Numbered from the stretch's first letter, positions 9,060 to 20,154 are shown. The stretch: DNA of 64,000 nt from Mumia quercus (GCF_025506335.1 NZ_JANZYO010000005.1:340453-404452); one strand, 5' to 3'. The notes: a model not told the origin generated them from the sequence alone. Translations and numbers: made by a program.

Positions 9060-10010
9060 ATGGGTGAGGCACAGCATGTTCCTGTGCTCCTGGAGCGCAC
9101 GGTGGAGCTGCTCGAGCCCGCCCTGGCAGGGAGCGACGCGGTCCTGGTCGACGCGACGCTCGGGCTGGGCGGGCACACCGAAGCGGTGCTGACGCGCTTC
9201 TCCGAGGTGCACGTCGTCGGGATCGACCGGGATCCCGAGGCGCTGCGCCGTTCTCGCGAGCGGCTCGCGCCGTTCGAGGGCCGGGTCACGTTCTTCGCGG
9301 GCGTGTACGACGAGATCGCCGACGCCGTCGCGGCGGCCGGCCGTACGTCGGTGGACGCCGTGCTCTTCGACCTCGGGGTGTCGTCGATGCAGCTCGACCT
9401 CGATGAGCGCGGGTTCTCCTACTCCCGTCCCGCTCCGCTCGACATGCGGATGGGGCAGGAGGGGATGACCGCTGCGGACGTCCTCGCGACGTACGACAAG
9501 GCAGAGCTGGTCCGCGTCCTGCGCACGTACGGCGAGGAGAAGCACGCCGGCCGGATCGCCGATGCGATCGTCCGGCGACGCGAGACCGCGCCGCTGCGGA
9601 CGAGCGACGAGCTCGTGGCGCTCGTCCGCGAGGCGCTGCCGGCGGCCGCGATGCGGACGGGTGGCAACCCGGCCAAGCGGACGTTCCAGGCGCTGCGCAT
9701 CGAGGTGAACGACGAGCTCGGCGTGCTGCGCCGCGCGCTGCCCGCGGCTCTCGACGCGGTCCACGTCGGTGGCCGCGTGGTCGCGATGTCCTACCACTCC
9801 TTGGAGGACCGCCTCGTCAAGCGCGCGTTCGCCGCCGTCACCACGGTCGACGTGCCGCCCGGGCTCCCCGTCGTGCCCGAGGACCGTCAGCCGCGGTTCC
9901 GGTCGCTGACGCGAGGGGCCGAGACGGCCTCCGAGGCCGAAGTCGCCGAGAACCCCCGCGCGAAGCCCGTGCGGCTCCGTGCGGTCGAGCGTGTGAGGGA
10001 AGCGGCATGA
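9060..10010 (+). CDS. rsmH: 16S rRNA (cytosine(1402)-N4)-methyltransferase RsmH
   Basis: 316 residues, normal family length. The protein opens with [13 protein letters not shown] and has the S-adenosylmethionine-binding ATLGLGGHT stretch ending at residue 40, then [22 protein letters not shown] and the RSLTRG-type C-terminal segment of MraW/RsmH proteins. It N4-methylates C1402 of 16S rRNA in the small ribosomal subunit. Second gene of the dcw cluster. Its stop codon overlaps the ftsL start (ATGA at 10007-10010). Confidence 0.95.
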   Translation: MGEAQHVPVLLERTVELLEPALAGSDAVLVDATLGLGGHTEAVLTRFSEVHVVGIDRDPEALRRSRERLAPFEGRVTFFAGVYDEIADAVAAAGRTSVDAVLFDLGVSSMQLDLDERGFSYSRPAPLDMRMGQEGMTAADVLATYDKAELVRVLRTYGEEKHAGRIADAIVRRRETAPLRTSDELVALVREALPAAAMRTGGNPAKRTFQALRIEVNDELGVLRRALPAALDAVHVGGRVVAMSYHSLEDRLVKRAFAAVTTVDVPPGLPVVPEDRQPRFRSLTRGAETASEAEVAENPRAKPVRLRAVERVREAA

Positions 10011-10462
10011 GCCTCGCGCAGAACGCACCCCGCCGTAGCCCTGTCCGCCCGCCGCAGCAGCCGCGCCGCAACCTGCGGGTGGTGCCGGCGCGCCGCCCGA
10101 GCAGCCCCCGCGCGCCGTTCGTGCTGCTCGTGGTCACCCTGCTCGCCGGTGGGCTGATCGGCCTCCTCCTGCTCAACACGTCCATGCAGAACGGGGCGTT
10201 CGAGCTGGCCGAGCTGGAGAAGAAGGCGGAGACGCTGCAGAGCGAGCGGGCCCAGCTGGCCCTCGAGGTGGAGCAGCGCTCGACGCCGGCCGCTCTCGCC
10301 GACCGGGCGTCGGCGCTCGGCATGGTCCCGAACGTCAACCCTGTGTTCCTGCGCCTGAAGGACGGCTCGGTGGTCGGCGACATGGTCCCGGCCTCCCGCG
10401 CGGGCCGTGCTGCCTCGGGGGTCGGAGGACCCTCGCCGGCCGCGGTGGGAGACCGCGGGTGA
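10007..10462 (+). CDS. ftsL: FtsL-like septum formation protein
   Basis: 151 residues with a basic, Pro/Arg-rich cytoplasmic N-terminus, one membrane helix (about 37-57) and a short predicted coiled coil (about 66-95) outside the membrane. Sequence conservation in FtsL/DivIC proteins is weak, so identity rests on topology, size and the position between rsmH and ftsI. Known role: with FtsQ and FtsB it forms the subcomplex that activates FtsW-FtsI at the septum. Coupled to both neighbours by 4-nt overlaps. Confidence 0.82.
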   Translation: MSLAQNAPRRSPVRPPQQPRRNLRVVPARRPSSPRAPFVLLVVTLLAGGLIGLLLLNTSMQNGAFELAELEKKAETLQSERAQLALEVEQRSTPAALADRASALGMVPNVNPVFLRLKDGSVVGDMVPASRAGRAASGVGGPSPAAVGDRG

Positions 10463-12198
10463 GCCCCGCGGTGCGCAACCGCGCGCGGTTCTGCTTCGTC
10501 GTGGTCGCCACCCTCCTGGTGGTCTTCGCCGGTCGTCTCGTCCAGATCCAGGGCGTCGACGCCAACGCGTACGCCGCGCGTGCACTGAAGGAGACGCTCC
10601 AGCCGACGGTGCTGCACGCCGACCGTGGCGAGATCCTCGACCGCGACGGGCAGCCGCTCGCGACCTCGCTCGACGCGAAGGCGATCATCGCGAACCCGCG
10701 GTTCACGTCGGAGAACGCGCCCGGGATCGCGAAGGTGCTGGCCGCCGAGCTGGAGGTCGACTACTTCGACGCCCTGGAGAAGCTGCGCCGCCAGGACACG
10801 CAGTTCGTCTACGTGGCGCGCAAGGTGCCGGCCCACAAGGTCGACGCCGCGATGGCGAAGCTCACCGAGGCCCAGATCGCCAACGGGGTGACGACCGAGC
10901 GGGACGCGGTCAGGACGTACCCGGGCGGCACGCTGGCCGCGACCCTCGTCGGGCTGGTGTCGGGGGAGACGGGCGCGGGCACCAGCGGGCTGGAGAAGCA
11001 GTACGACAAGTGGCTCACCGGCGTCGACGGCGAGGCCACGTACGAGACGTCGCCCAAGGGCGTGCGCATCCCGCTCGCGCGACAGACGACGCAGGAGCCG
11101 GTCCCCGGCGCCGACGTCGTGACCACGCTCGACCGCGACCTGCAGTGGTACGCCGACAAGCGGCTCGCCCAGGCGGTGCGCCAGAGCGGCTCTGACTGGG
11201 GTATCGCCGTGACCGTCGACCTGGAGTCGATGCAGGTCCTGCAGCTGTCCCAGCTGCCGACGTTCGACGCCGAGGACCGCTCGACGGTCACGCCGGCGTC
11301 GATGAACAACCGTGCGGTCCAGAACGTGTACGAGCCCGGCTCGGTCCAGAAGGTGATCACGATGGCGGCGCTGGCCGACGCCGGGCTGGTCACGCCGCAG
11401 ACCAAGGTCAGGGTGCCGAGCGAGCTGCGGCTCGACGGCTTCACCATCAGCGACTGGTGGGACCACGGGCGACTCAAGCTGACCGCCGCCGGCGTCGTGG
11501 CGAAGTCCTCGAACCTCGGCACGATCGCCCTGGCGCAGCAGATGGACGACGAGACGCTGCACGACTACCTCACGAAGTTCGGCTTCGGTGCCCCCACGGG
11601 TGTCGGGCTGCCGTCGGAGTCGCGCGGCATCCTCGCCGACCCCGAGCGGTGGTCCTCGGCCCAGCACGCGACGATCTCGTTCGGGCAGGGCATCTCCGTG
11701 ACGGCCCTGCAGGAGGTGGCCGCGGTGGCGACGATCGCCAACGGCGGGCGCTACACCGCGCCCTCGCTGGTGACCGAGGTGCGCCGCGCTGACGGGACGA
11801 CCGTCGAGCAGGAGGCGCCGGAGACGCGGCAGGTCGTGTCGCCGGAGGCCGCGAAGATGGTGACGACGATGATGGAGGCGGTCACCGGCCCGGACGGCTC
11901 GGCGCCGGACACCGCGATCCCGGGCTACCGGGTCGCGGGCAAGACCGGCACCGCCTGGCGGGTCGACCCCGACACCGGACGTTACGTCCGCGGGCAGAAC
12001 ACCGTGTCGTACATCGGCTTCGCTCCGGCGGAGCGTCCGCGCTTCCTCACGTACGTGGTCCTGGACAACCCGCGAGGCGGCGGCTCCGGCAGCGGCACCG
12101 CGGGCCCGGTCTTCCGGGACGTCATGCAGCAGGCGCTGCAGCGCTACGGCATCGCTCCGAGCGGGTCGCGAGCGCCCAGGACTCCGGTGAAGTGGTGA
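10459..12198 (+). CDS. ftsI: Septal peptidoglycan transpeptidase FtsI (class B PBP)
   Basis: 579 residues. A short cytoplasmic tail and membrane anchor (about 8-27) are followed by a PBP dimer domain and the transpeptidase domain with SVQK (nucleophile Ser295), SSN (350-352) and KTG (495-497). These are the three motifs of penicillin-binding transpeptidases, in the right order and spacing. It cross-links septal peptidoglycan, working with FtsW. The GTG start overlaps the ftsL stop (GTGA at 10459). A 21-nt gap follows before murE. Confidence 0.95.
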   Translation: MSPAVRNRARFCFVVVATLLVVFAGRLVQIQGVDANAYAARALKETLQPTVLHADRGEILDRDGQPLATSLDAKAIIANPRFTSENAPGIAKVLAAELEVDYFDALEKLRRQDTQFVYVARKVPAHKVDAAMAKLTEAQIANGVTTERDAVRTYPGGTLAATLVGLVSGETGAGTSGLEKQYDKWLTGVDGEATYETSPKGVRIPLARQTTQEPVPGADVVTTLDRDLQWYADKRLAQAVRQSGSDWGIAVTVDLESMQVLQLSQLPTFDAEDRSTVTPASMNNRAVQNVYEPGSVQKVITMAALADAGLVTPQTKVRVPSELRLDGFTISDWWDHGRLKLTAAGVVAKSSNLGTIALAQQMDDETLHDYLTKFGFGAPTGVGLPSESRGILADPERWSSAQHATISFGQGISVTALQEVAAVATIANGGRYTAPSLVTEVRRADGTTVEQEAPETRQVVSPEAAKMVTTMMEAVTGPDGSAPDTAIPGYRVAGKTGTAWRVDPDTGRYVRGQNTVSYIGFAPAERPRFLTYVVLDNPRGGGSGSGTAGPVFRDVMQQALQRYGIAPSGSRAPRTPVKW

Positions 12199-12205
12199 GT
12201 CTCGA

Positions 12206-12211
12206 TACGCT
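12206..12211 (+). promoter_or_regulatory. Possible internal promoter -10 before murE
   Basis: TACGCT lies 8 nt before the murE ATG in the only true gap between ftsI and murE. The surrounding GTCTCGATACGCTCGG also resembles one half of a palindromic repeat I recall from other high-GC actinobacteria, so the element may be a repeat remnant and not a promoter. Confidence 0.25.
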
Positions 12212-12219
12212 CGGCCACG

Positions 12220-13776
12220 ATGTCTGCTGAGCCTCCACTCCCGCTCGACACCCGACCGCCGTCGGTGGTTCCCGTGTCCCTCGCCACGCTGGCGACCTCG
12301 ACCGGAGGGCGGGTCACCGGCCCTCGTCCCGACGCGGTCGTGACCGGCGTCACCCTCGCCTCGGGGGAGGCTCGAGAGGGTGACCTGTACGCGGCGCTGC
12401 CGGGTGCACGGACGCACGGAGCCCGGTACGCCGCGCAGGCCGTCGACGCTGGTGCCGTCGCCGTCCTGACCGACCCCGAGGGCGCGACGATCCTCGCCGA
12501 GGGCGCGGTCGCCGGACGGGTGCCGCTGCTGGTCGTCGACGACCCGCGCGCGGTGCTCGGCGCGGTGGCCGCCACCGTGTACGCCGACCCGTCCGAGCGC
12601 CTGACCACGCTCGGCATCACCGGGACGCAGGGCAAGACGACCAGCGCCTACCTCGCGGCGGCGGCACTGCGGGCGTGCGGCGACCAGGTCGGCGTGATCG
12701 GCACCACCGGGGCGTTCCTCGAGGGCAGCCCGCTCGCCTCCGCGCTCACCACCCCGGAGGCACCTGCCCTGCACGCCCTCTTCGGCGTCATGGAGGCGCA
12801 CGGCGCCGACGCGGTCGTGATGGAGGTCTCCAGCCACGCCCTCGCGCTGCACCGCGTCGACGGCGTCGTCTACGACGTCGCGGTCTTCCTCAACCTGGGA
12901 CGCGACCACCTCGACTTCCACGCCGACGTCGAGGACTACTTCGCCGCGAAGGCCGCGCTGTTCACGCCGGAGCGTGCCTCGCGTGCCGTCATCGACATCG
13001 ACGACCCGTACGGCCGCCGGCTCGCCGACGAGACGACGCTCCCGGTCACGACCGTGTCGCTGGAGGGTCGCGTCGAGGCGGACTGGAGGGTCGTCGCGCT
13101 CGAGACGTCGGCCGCCGGCTCCCGTGCGCGCGTCGTGGGTCCGGACGAGGCCGAGCACGACCTGGTCGTCCGTCTGCCCGGCCGCTTCAACGTCGCCAAC
13201 GCGCTGGCCGTCCTCGCCGCGGTGACCCAGACGGGTCGTGCCGTCGAGGACGCGCTCGCCGGCATCGCGTCATGCGAAGGGGTGCCGGGCCGCATGGAGC
13301 CTGTCGCCGAGGGCCAGGACTTCACCGCGATCGTCGACTACGCCCACAAGCCCGACGCGCTGCGCGCCGTCCTCGCGTCCCTGCGGGGCCTGGGCGACGG
13401 GCGCCTGCTCGTCGTGGTCGGTGCCGGGGGAGACCGCGACCCGGGCAAGCGTCCGCTGATGGGCGCGGTCGCGGCCGAGCTGGCCGACGTGGTGGTCGTC
13501 ACCGACGACAACCCCCGCAGCGAGGACCCGACCGCGATCCGTGCCGCCGTCCTCGAGGGCGCGCGCACCGCCGCGACGTCGGCCGAGCTCGTCGAGATCG
13601 GTGACCGTCGCGCCGCCATCGCGCGCGCCGTCGCCCTCGCCCGTCCCGGCGACGTCGTCGTCGTCGCGGGCAAGGGTCACGAGCGCGGCCAGATCGTGGG
13701 AGACGCCGTCCACCCGTTCGACGACCGCAGCGTGCTCGTCGAGGTCCTCCGCGACCGGCTCGGGAGCGCGCGATGA
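12220..13776 (+). CDS. murE: UDP-MurNAc-tripeptide synthetase MurE (meso-DAP-adding type)
   Basis: 518 residues. The ATP-binding loop is GTQGKTT (135-141), the Mur ligase central domain has the VMEVSSHALALHRVD stretch, and the C-terminal domain carries DNPR (430-433), the motif that goes with meso-diaminopimelate as the third residue. It adds meso-DAP to UDP-MurNAc-L-Ala-D-Glu in the cytoplasm. The start is the ATG after a 21-nt gap. The stop overlaps the murF start by 4 nt. Confidence 0.95.
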   Translation: MSAEPPLPLDTRPPSVVPVSLATLATSTGGRVTGPRPDAVVTGVTLASGEAREGDLYAALPGARTHGARYAAQAVDAGAVAVLTDPEGATILAEGAVAGRVPLLVVDDPRAVLGAVAATVYADPSERLTTLGITGTQGKTTSAYLAAAALRACGDQVGVIGTTGAFLEGSPLASALTTPEAPALHALFGVMEAHGADAVVMEVSSHALALHRVDGVVYDVAVFLNLGRDHLDFHADVEDYFAAKAALFTPERASRAVIDIDDPYGRRLADETTLPVTTVSLEGRVEADWRVVALETSAAGSRARVVGPDEAEHDLVVRLPGRFNVANALAVLAAVTQTGRAVEDALAGIASCEGVPGRMEPVAEGQDFTAIVDYAHKPDALRAVLASLRGLGDGRLLVVVGAGGDRDPGKRPLMGAVAAELADVVVVTDDNPRSEDPTAIRAAVLEGARTAATSAELVEIGDRRAAIARAVALARPGDVVVVAGKGHERGQIVGDAVHPFDDRSVLVEVLRDRLGSAR

Positions 13777-15215
13777 TCACGACGTCGTTGGACCGTCTGG
13801 CCGAGATCGTCGGGGGCACCGCCTACGACGCGCACGGCGTGGAGGTGACCGCCCCGGCGACGCTGGACTCGCGCCACGTCGAGCCCGGCGGCCTGTTCGT
13901 CGCCGTGCGCGGCGAGCACGTGGACGGGCACGCGTTCGCGCCCGCCGCGCTCGCCGCCGGCGCCGCCGCCGTGCTCGCGGAGCGCCGCGTCGAGGGTCCC
14001 TGCGTCGTCGTCGACGACGTCGAGCTCGCGCTGGCGCGGCTCGCGCGCGACGTCCGTGACCGTCTGGACGACTGCGTCGTCGTCGGGGTCACCGGGTCGC
14101 AGGGCAAGACGAGCGTGAAGGACCTGCTCGCGCAGGTGCTCGGTGCGGCCGCCCCGACCGTCGCGACGGCCGGCAACTACAACAACGAGCTCGGCGTCCC
14201 GCTGACCGTGCTGCGCGCCGAGGTGGGCACACGCTTCCTGGTGGTCGAGATGGGGGCGCGGGCGATCGGCAACATCGCCGAGCTGTGCGCCATCGCCCGT
14301 CCGGACATCGGGGTCGTCCTCAACGTCGGGAGCGCCCACCTCGGAGAGTTCGGGTCGGTCGAGGCGATCGCCCGTACGAAGGGTGAGCTCGTCGAGTCGC
14401 TGCCGGCGCAGGGCGTGGCCGTGCTCAACGCCGACGACCCCGCCGTCGCGGCGATGCGCTCGCGCACGACGGCGACCGTGCGGACGTACGGCACCGCGCC
14501 GGGCGCCGACGTCCGCGCCGAGGACGTCCGGGTGGGGGAGGACGGCGAACCCCGCTTCGTCCTGCGCGCCGCAGGCGAGGCGGTCGCGGTGCACGTGCCG
14601 CTGCTCGGCGCACACCAGGCGTCCAACGCCGCCGCCGCGGCGACGGTCGCGCTCGCGGCAGGGATGAGCCTCGACGCGGTCGCCCAGGCGCTCTCGCAGG
14701 TGACGACCCGCTCGGCCTGGCGGATGGAGCGCTCCGTGCGCGCCGACGGCCTCGTCGTCGTGAACGACGCGTACAACGCGAACCCGGAGTCCGTCGCCGC
14801 CGCCCTGCAGGCCCTCGCCGCGATGGGGCACGGCCGACGCGTCGTGGCGGTGCTCGGCGAGATGCTCGAGCTCGGCGGTGCGGCAGACGCCGCGCACGCC
14901 GCCGTTGGTAGTCTCGCGGCTGACCTCGGCGTCACCCAGGTCGTCGCCGTCGGAGCCGGCGCGCACGCGGTCCACGAGGCCGCCGCGGCAGCCGGCGCCG
15001 CCTCCGTCGCGGTCGACGACCTCGACGGCGCCCTGGCGTGGCTGCGCGGATACCTCCGCGCAGATGACATCGTGCTGGTCAAGGCCTCACGGGCCAGCGG
15101 TCTGGAGCGGGTGGCGGCAGCGCTGCTGGCCGAGCCGGACCGACAAGGAACAGTCGCGGATGCCGAGTCCCGCAGTGACGAGGCGCGCGACGACGAAGGG
15201 AACGACGCTCGATGA
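13773..15215 (+). CDS. murF: UDP-MurNAc-tripeptide-D-Ala-D-Ala ligase MurF
   Basis: 480 residues with the Mur ligase three-domain layout: N-terminal substrate domain ([22 protein letters not shown]), central ATPase domain with GSQGKTS (108-114) and [11 protein letters not shown], and C-terminal domain containing [11 protein letters not shown], the MurF-specific segment. It adds D-Ala-D-Ala to complete the pentapeptide precursor. ATGA overlaps on both sides (murE and mraY). The tail after about residue 455 is hydrophilic and not conserved in the family. Confidence 0.95.
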   Translation: MITTSLDRLAEIVGGTAYDAHGVEVTAPATLDSRHVEPGGLFVAVRGEHVDGHAFAPAALAAGAAAVLAERRVEGPCVVVDDVELALARLARDVRDRLDDCVVVGVTGSQGKTSVKDLLAQVLGAAAPTVATAGNYNNELGVPLTVLRAEVGTRFLVVEMGARAIGNIAELCAIARPDIGVVLNVGSAHLGEFGSVEAIARTKGELVESLPAQGVAVLNADDPAVAAMRSRTTATVRTYGTAPGADVRAEDVRVGEDGEPRFVLRAAGEAVAVHVPLLGAHQASNAAAAATVALAAGMSLDAVAQALSQVTTRSAWRMERSVRADGLVVVNDAYNANPESVAAALQALAAMGHGRRVVAVLGEMLELGGAADAAHAAVGSLAADLGVTQVVAVGAGAHAVHEAAAAAGAASVAVDDLDGALAWLRGYLRADDIVLVKASRASGLERVAAALLAEPDRQGTVADAESRSDEARDDEGNDAR

Positions 15216-16276
15216 GGGCCATTCTGATCGCCAGCGGCTTCGGGCTGATCGGCACGCTGCTGGGCACCCCGCTGGCGATCCGCCTGCTGGTGCGCAAGGG
15301 CTACGGTCAGCTCATCCGCGACGACGGACCCACCTCGCACCACACCAAGCGCGGCACGCCGACCATGGGCGGTCTCGTCATCATCATCTCGGTGGTGGTC
15401 GCGTACGCGCTGGCCAAGCTGATCACGGGCACCGCCCCGTCGGCCTCGGCGCTGCTGCTGCTCTACCTCTTCGTCGGCCTCGGCCTCGTCGGCTTCCTCG
15501 ACGACTACATCAAGGTCATCAAGCAGCGCAGCCTCGGTCTGCGCTCCAAGGCCAAGCTCGCGGGGCAGGCGATCGTCGCGCTGAGCTTCGCCCTGCTCGC
15601 GCTGAACTTCCCCGACGGCAACGGTCGTACGCCGATCTCGGAGGGCATCTCGTTCATCCGTGACATCCCGGGCTGGACGCTCCCGGCCGCGCTGATCGTG
15701 GTCTGGGTCCTCGTCATGATCTGGGGCACCAGCAACGCGGTGAACCTCACCGACGGCCTCGACGGCCTCGCCACGGGCGCGTCGGTGATGGTGTTCGGTG
15801 CGTACATGCTCATCAACCTCTGGCAGAGCAACCAGTCCTGCGCCTTCAACCCGGGGCCGAAGTGCTACGACGTCCGCGACCCCCTCGACCTCGCGGTCGT
15901 CGCCGCGGCGCTCACCGGCGCGTGCTTCGGGTTCCTCTGGTGGAACGCCTCGCCGGCCAAGATCTTCATGGGCGACACGGGCTCGCTCTCGCTCGGCGGC
16001 GTCATCGCCGGCTTCGCCATCATGACCCGCACCGAGATCCTGCTGCTCGTGCTCGGCGGCCTCTTCGTCCTCATCACGCTGTCGGTGATCCTGCAGGTCG
16101 GCTGGTTCAAGATGTCCGGCGGCAAACGCCTGTTCCGGATGGCGCCGCTGCAGCACCACTTCGAGCTGATGGGCTGGGCGGAGATCACGATCGTGGTCCG
16201 CTTCTGGATCATCAGCGGGCTCTTCGTCGCGCTCGGGCTCGGCATCTTCTACTCCGAGTGGGTCAGCGGCCTGTGA
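15212..16276 (+). CDS. mraY: Phospho-MurNAc-pentapeptide transferase MraY
   Basis: 354-residue integral membrane enzyme with about ten hydrophobic helices. Family signatures are KRGTPTMGG near 46-54, FLDDYIKV with the Asp pair at 97-98, [10 protein letters not shown], and the C-terminal [12 protein letters not shown]. It transfers phospho-MurNAc-pentapeptide to undecaprenyl phosphate, forming lipid I on the cytoplasmic face. Coupled to murF (ATGA) and murD (GTGA). Confidence 0.96.
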   Translation: MRAILIASGFGLIGTLLGTPLAIRLLVRKGYGQLIRDDGPTSHHTKRGTPTMGGLVIIISVVVAYALAKLITGTAPSASALLLLYLFVGLGLVGFLDDYIKVIKQRSLGLRSKAKLAGQAIVALSFALLALNFPDGNGRTPISEGISFIRDIPGWTLPAALIVVWVLVMIWGTSNAVNLTDGLDGLATGASVMVFGAYMLINLWQSNQSCAFNPGPKCYDVRDPLDLAVVAAALTGACFGFLWWNASPAKIFMGDTGSLSLGGVIAGFAIMTRTEILLLVLGGLFVLITLSVILQVGWFKMSGGKRLFRMAPLQHHFELMGWAEITIVVRFWIISGLFVALGLGIFYSEWVSGL

Positions 16277-17739
16277 GCGCACCAGACGTCGAACGCCTCG
16301 GTCGCGAGGACTCCTGGGAGGGCGTCCGGGCGGTGGTGGCCGGGCTCGGAGCCAGCGGCTTCGCCGCCGCCGACGCCCTGGTCCAGATGGGCGCGCAGGT
16401 CACGATCCTCGACGACAGCGACGACGACCGCGTCCGCGAGCGCGCCCAGATCCTCGAGGTGCTCGGGGCCGAGGTCCGTCTCGGGGCCGGCGCCACGGCG
16501 ACGCTTTCAGAGCGCGCCGACCTCCTCGTGCCGTACCCCGGGCTCCCCCCGCGGACGCCGATCGTCGCCGAGGCGCTCGGCCGCGAGATCGCCGTGTGGT
16601 CCGAGCCGGAGCTGGCCTGGCGGCTGCGCGCACCCGGCGCCGCGCCGTGGCTCGCGGTGACCGGGACGAACGGCAAGACGACCACGGTGTCGATGCTCGA
16701 GTCGATCCTGGCCGCTGCCGGCCTGCGCGGCCCCGCCGTCGGCAACATCGGCGTGCCCGTCACCGAGGCGGTCATGGACCCGGTCGGGTACGACGTGCTC
16801 GTGGTGGAGCTGTCGAGCTTCCAGCTGCACTTCGCCGACCGGATCGCCTGCGAGGCCTCGGCGGTCCTCAACGTCGCCGACGACCACCTCGACTGGCACG
16901 GCGGGCTCGCGGGCTACACGGGCGACAAGGGGCGGATCTACGAGCACGTCGAGCGCGCGTGCGTGTACAACGTCGAGGACCCGCAGACGGAGCATCTCGT
17001 CCGCGCGGCCGACGTCGCCGAGGGCGCGCGGGCCGTCGGGTTCACGCTCGGCGTCCCGTCGGTCGGGATGCTCGGGATCGTCGACGACGTCCTCGCAGAC
17101 CGGGCGTTCGTCGAGGAGCGGCGTACGAGCGCCGCCGAGCTCGCGACCCTCGCCGACCTCGCCGGACCCGCCGGGGAGCCGCCCGCACCGCACGTCGTGG
17201 CCAACGCGCTCGCCGCAGCCGCGCTCGCCCGGGCGCACGGGGTCGCCCCGCGCGCGGTGCGCGACGGGCTGCGCGCCTACCAGCCGGGAGCCCACCGGAT
17301 CCAGCGCGTCGACGAGGTCGACGGCGTGACGTACGTGGACGACTCGAAGGCCACGAACCCGCACGCGGCGCTGTCGTCGCTGCAGGCGTACCCGTCGGTC
17401 GTCTGGGTCGCCGGCGGCCAGGCCAAGGGCACCCGCTTCGACGACCTTGTCACGCGTGCCGGCGACCGCCTGCGCGCCGCCGTGCTCATCGGCGCCGACC
17501 GCGCGGTGATCCACGACGCGTTGCGACGACACGCGCCCGAGGTACCCGTCGTCGAGGTCGACGCGGGCAAAGATGTGCTCATGGATCGTGTCGTGGACAC
17601 GGCCGCAGGGTTCGCCCGGCCGGGCGACACCGTGCTGCTGGCTCCGGGATGCGCGTCCTTCGACCAGTTCACGGGCTACGCCGAACGAGGGGACTCCTTC
17701 GCCGCAGCCGTGGCCAGGTACGCAGCGTCGCGGCGGTGA
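16273..17739 (+). CDS. murD: UDP-MurNAc-L-alanine:D-glutamate ligase MurD
   Basis: 488 residues from the GTG at 16273, which overlaps the mraY stop by 4 nt. The N-terminal Rossmann-like domain begins [19 protein letters not shown]. The ATP loop is GTNGKTT (131-137), and the C-terminal domain has [12 protein letters not shown] and [12 protein letters not shown], both typical of MurD. It adds D-Glu to UDP-MurNAc-L-Ala. Only upstream starts that run far into mraY exist in this frame, so this start is well supported. Confidence 0.94.
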   Translation: MSAPDVERLGREDSWEGVRAVVAGLGASGFAAADALVQMGAQVTILDDSDDDRVRERAQILEVLGAEVRLGAGATATLSERADLLVPYPGLPPRTPIVAEALGREIAVWSEPELAWRLRAPGAAPWLAVTGTNGKTTTVSMLESILAAAGLRGPAVGNIGVPVTEAVMDPVGYDVLVVELSSFQLHFADRIACEASAVLNVADDHLDWHGGLAGYTGDKGRIYEHVERACVYNVEDPQTEHLVRAADVAEGARAVGFTLGVPSVGMLGIVDDVLADRAFVEERRTSAAELATLADLAGPAGEPPAPHVVANALAAAALARAHGVAPRAVRDGLRAYQPGAHRIQRVDEVDGVTYVDDSKATNPHAALSSLQAYPSVVWVAGGQAKGTRFDDLVTRAGDRLRAAVLIGADRAVIHDALRRHAPEVPVVEVDAGKDVLMDRVVDTAAGFARPGDTVLLAPGCASFDQFTGYAERGDSFAAAVARYAASRR

Positions 17740-17777
17740 CCTCGACGCCTTCGACGTCCAGCAGCGGGAGGCGCGCG

Positions 17778-19049
17778 GTGAGCAGGTCCGACAGGCAGTC
17801 GTGGACCGCGACCGTACGCGAGGTGCTCGAGAAGCCGCTGACGTCGTACTACCTCGTCCTCGCCGTCTCCGGCCTCCTGATCGGTTTCGGCATGGTGATG
17901 GTGCTCAGCTCGAGCTCGGTCACCTCGTACCAGAACAGCGGGAGCCCGTACGCCCTCGCGGGGCGGCAGGCGGGGTTCTTGGTGGCCGCGCTCGTCTTCG
18001 GGGCGATCGCGTGGAAGGTGCCGCTGCGGATGCTGCGGTGGTGCGTCTACCCGCTGCTGCTCCTCGCGCTCGTGCTGCTCGCGCTCACGTTCACCCCGCT
18101 GGGCTACGAGGTCCGCGGCAACCGCAACTGGCTCGACTTCGGCGGGCCGTTCCTGATCCAGCCCTCCGAGATCGCCAAGCTCGCGGTCGTGCTGTGGACC
18201 GCCGACCTGTACGCCCGCAAGCAGCGCCTGCTGCGCGACCCCAAGCACGTGCTGATCCCGATGGTGCCCGTCACGGGCTTCGTCGCGATGCTCGTCGTGC
18301 TCCAGCGCGACCTCGGGACCGCGCTCGTGCTGTTCGCGATCATCCTCGGCATGCTGTTCGTGGCCGGGCTGCCGGGGCGCGCCTTCCTCGTCGCGCTCTT
18401 GGGGACCGCGACGCTCGCCCTCTACTTCGTCCAGGCGAGCGAGGAGCGGATCAAGCGCATCACGTCCTTCACCGACCCGTTCGCCGACGCCCAGGGGAGC
18501 GGCTACCAGGCCGCGCACGGGCTCATGGGACTGGCGACCGGTCAGTGGCTCGGTGTCGGTCTCGGAGGCAGTCGCCAGAAGTGGGGCTCGCTCCCGGGTG
18601 CCCACACCGACTTCGTGTTCGCGGTGATCGGCGAGGAGCTCGGCCTCGTGGGCGCGCTGTGCGTGCTGCTCCTCTTCGGCCTGCTCGCGTACGTGGGCTT
18701 CCGGATCGCCCGCCGTGCCCGCGACCCGTTCGCGCGCTACGCGGCGGCCGGCATCACGGTGTGGCTGATGGTCCAGACGATCATCAACATCGGCATGGTG
18801 CTGGGGATGCTGCCGGTCATCGGCATCCCGCTGCCCCTCATCTCGTACGGTGGGTCTGCACTCGTCCCGACCGTCGTCGCGCTCGCCCTGCTGGCGAACT
18901 TCGCACGGACCGAGCCGGGGGCGGCTGCCGCCCTTCGCGCGCACCGCCGCCGACGCGGCCGGCGCACCGAGCACCGGCCCGGGAAGGTGCAGAGACCGTC
19001 GAACCCCGCACCACGACCCGTCGGACGTACCGTCCGAGAGGAAGGATGA
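17778..19049 (+). CDS. ftsW: Septal peptidoglycan polymerase FtsW
   Basis: 423-residue SEDS-family protein with about ten membrane helices; QPSEIAKLAVVLW, DLGTALVLF and the C-terminal PLPLISYGGSALV are SEDS landmarks. It polymerises lipid II at the septum together with FtsI. I chose GTG 17778 because GGGAGG sits 6 nt before it. GTG 17736 would give 14 more low-complexity residues and a GTGA overlap with murD, like most junctions here, so it is a real alternative. The hydrophilic C-terminal tail after about 375 is rich in Arg and Pro. Confidence 0.92.
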   Translation: MSRSDRQSWTATVREVLEKPLTSYYLVLAVSGLLIGFGMVMVLSSSSVTSYQNSGSPYALAGRQAGFLVAALVFGAIAWKVPLRMLRWCVYPLLLLALVLLALTFTPLGYEVRGNRNWLDFGGPFLIQPSEIAKLAVVLWTADLYARKQRLLRDPKHVLIPMVPVTGFVAMLVVLQRDLGTALVLFAIILGMLFVAGLPGRAFLVALLGTATLALYFVQASEERIKRITSFTDPFADAQGSGYQAAHGLMGLATGQWLGVGLGGSRQKWGSLPGAHTDFVFAVIGEELGLVGALCVLLLFGLLAYVGFRIARRARDPFARYAAAGITVWLMVQTIINIGMVLGMLPVIGIPLPLISYGGSALVPTVVALALLANFARTEPGAAAALRAHRRRRGRRTEHRPGKVQRPSNPAPRPVGRTVREEG

Positions 19050-19053
19050 CCTG

Positions 19054-20154
19054 GTGGCGCTACGCGTCCTGCTGGCCGGTGGAGGAACCGCCGGCCACAC
19101 CTCACCTCTGCTGGCGACCGCGGGCGCGGTCGGCCGGCTCGCTCCCGACGCCGAGATCACGGCGCTCGGGACACCGCGCGGGCTGGAGGTGACGCTGGTG
19201 CCGCAGGCGGGATATCCGCTGGAGCTGGTGCCCGCGGTGCCGCTGCCGCGCAGCATCGGCACCGACCTCCTGAAGGTGCCGGGCAAGCTCGCCGGCACGG
19301 TCAAGGCGACGGGTGAGGTGTTCGACCGCGTGCGTCCCGACGTCGTCGTCGGGTTCGGGGGCTACGTCTCCGTCCCGGCGTACCTCGTGGCCCGCAAGCG
19401 CAAGATCCCCATCGTCGTGCACGAGCAGAACGCGCTGCCCGGTGTCGCGAACAAGCTCGGTGCGCGCTTCACCGAGCGCGTGTTCACGAGCTTCCCGGAG
19501 ACCCCGCTCGCCCACTCGCGCTACATCGGCCTGCCGATGCGCGAGCAGATCGCGCACCTCGACCGCGCGGCGGAGCGTGCCCAGGCGCGGGCGGAGTTCG
19601 GGCTCGACCCCGACCTCCCGACGCTGCTGGTGACCGGCGGCTCGCAGGGGGCGCGCCGGATCAACCAGGCGGTCTCCGGCGCCGCAGACGAGCTCGCCGC
19701 CGCAGGCATCCAGGTGCTGCACGCCGCCGGCCGCGTCGAGGAGGCCCAGGTGGAGCGGGCGCCGGGCGAGCCGCCGTACGTGACGCTCCCGTTCATCGAG
19801 CGGATCGACCTCGCGTACGCCGCCGCCGACGCGATCGTGTGCCGCTCCGGCGCCAACACGGTTGCCGAGGTCGCGGCCGTCGGGCTGCCGGCCGTCTTCG
19901 TGCCGCTGCCGATCGGCAACGGCGAGCAGGCGCTCAACGCCCACCCCGTCGTCGGCGCCGGCGGCGGCATCCTCGTGGAGGACGCCGCGCTGACGCCCGA
20001 GTGGGTCTCCACCGCGGTCGTGTCGCTCTTGCGCGACTCCTCGCGGCTGGAGCGGATGTCGGCTGCGGCGTCCGACCTCATGCCTCGTGACGCCGACGAC
20101 GTGCTCGCCCGCGAGGTGCTGGCGGCGGCAGGCACGGAGGCGGGCCGGGGATGA
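19054..20154 (+). CDS. murG: Lipid II synthase MurG (UDP-GlcNAc transferase)
   Basis: 366 residues. The N-terminal glycine loop GGGTAGHTSP (9-18) and the C-terminal donor-site segment (CRSGANTVAEVAAVGLPAVF region) are typical of MurG. VHEQNALPG and VTGGSQGARRIN are further family landmarks. It adds GlcNAc to lipid I on the cytoplasmic membrane face. The GTG at 19054 follows the ftsW stop by 4 nt and has GAGGAAGGA upstream. The stop overlaps murC by ATGA. Confidence 0.95.
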   Translation: MALRVLLAGGGTAGHTSPLLATAGAVGRLAPDAEITALGTPRGLEVTLVPQAGYPLELVPAVPLPRSIGTDLLKVPGKLAGTVKATGEVFDRVRPDVVVGFGGYVSVPAYLVARKRKIPIVVHEQNALPGVANKLGARFTERVFTSFPETPLAHSRYIGLPMREQIAHLDRAAERAQARAEFGLDPDLPTLLVTGGSQGARRINQAVSGAADELAAAGIQVLHAAGRVEEAQVERAPGEPPYVTLPFIERIDLAYAAADAIVCRSGANTVAEVAAVGLPAVFVPLPIGNGEQALNAHPVVGAGGGILVEDAALTPEWVSTAVVSLLRDSSRLERMSAAASDLMPRDADDVLAREVLAAAGTEAGRG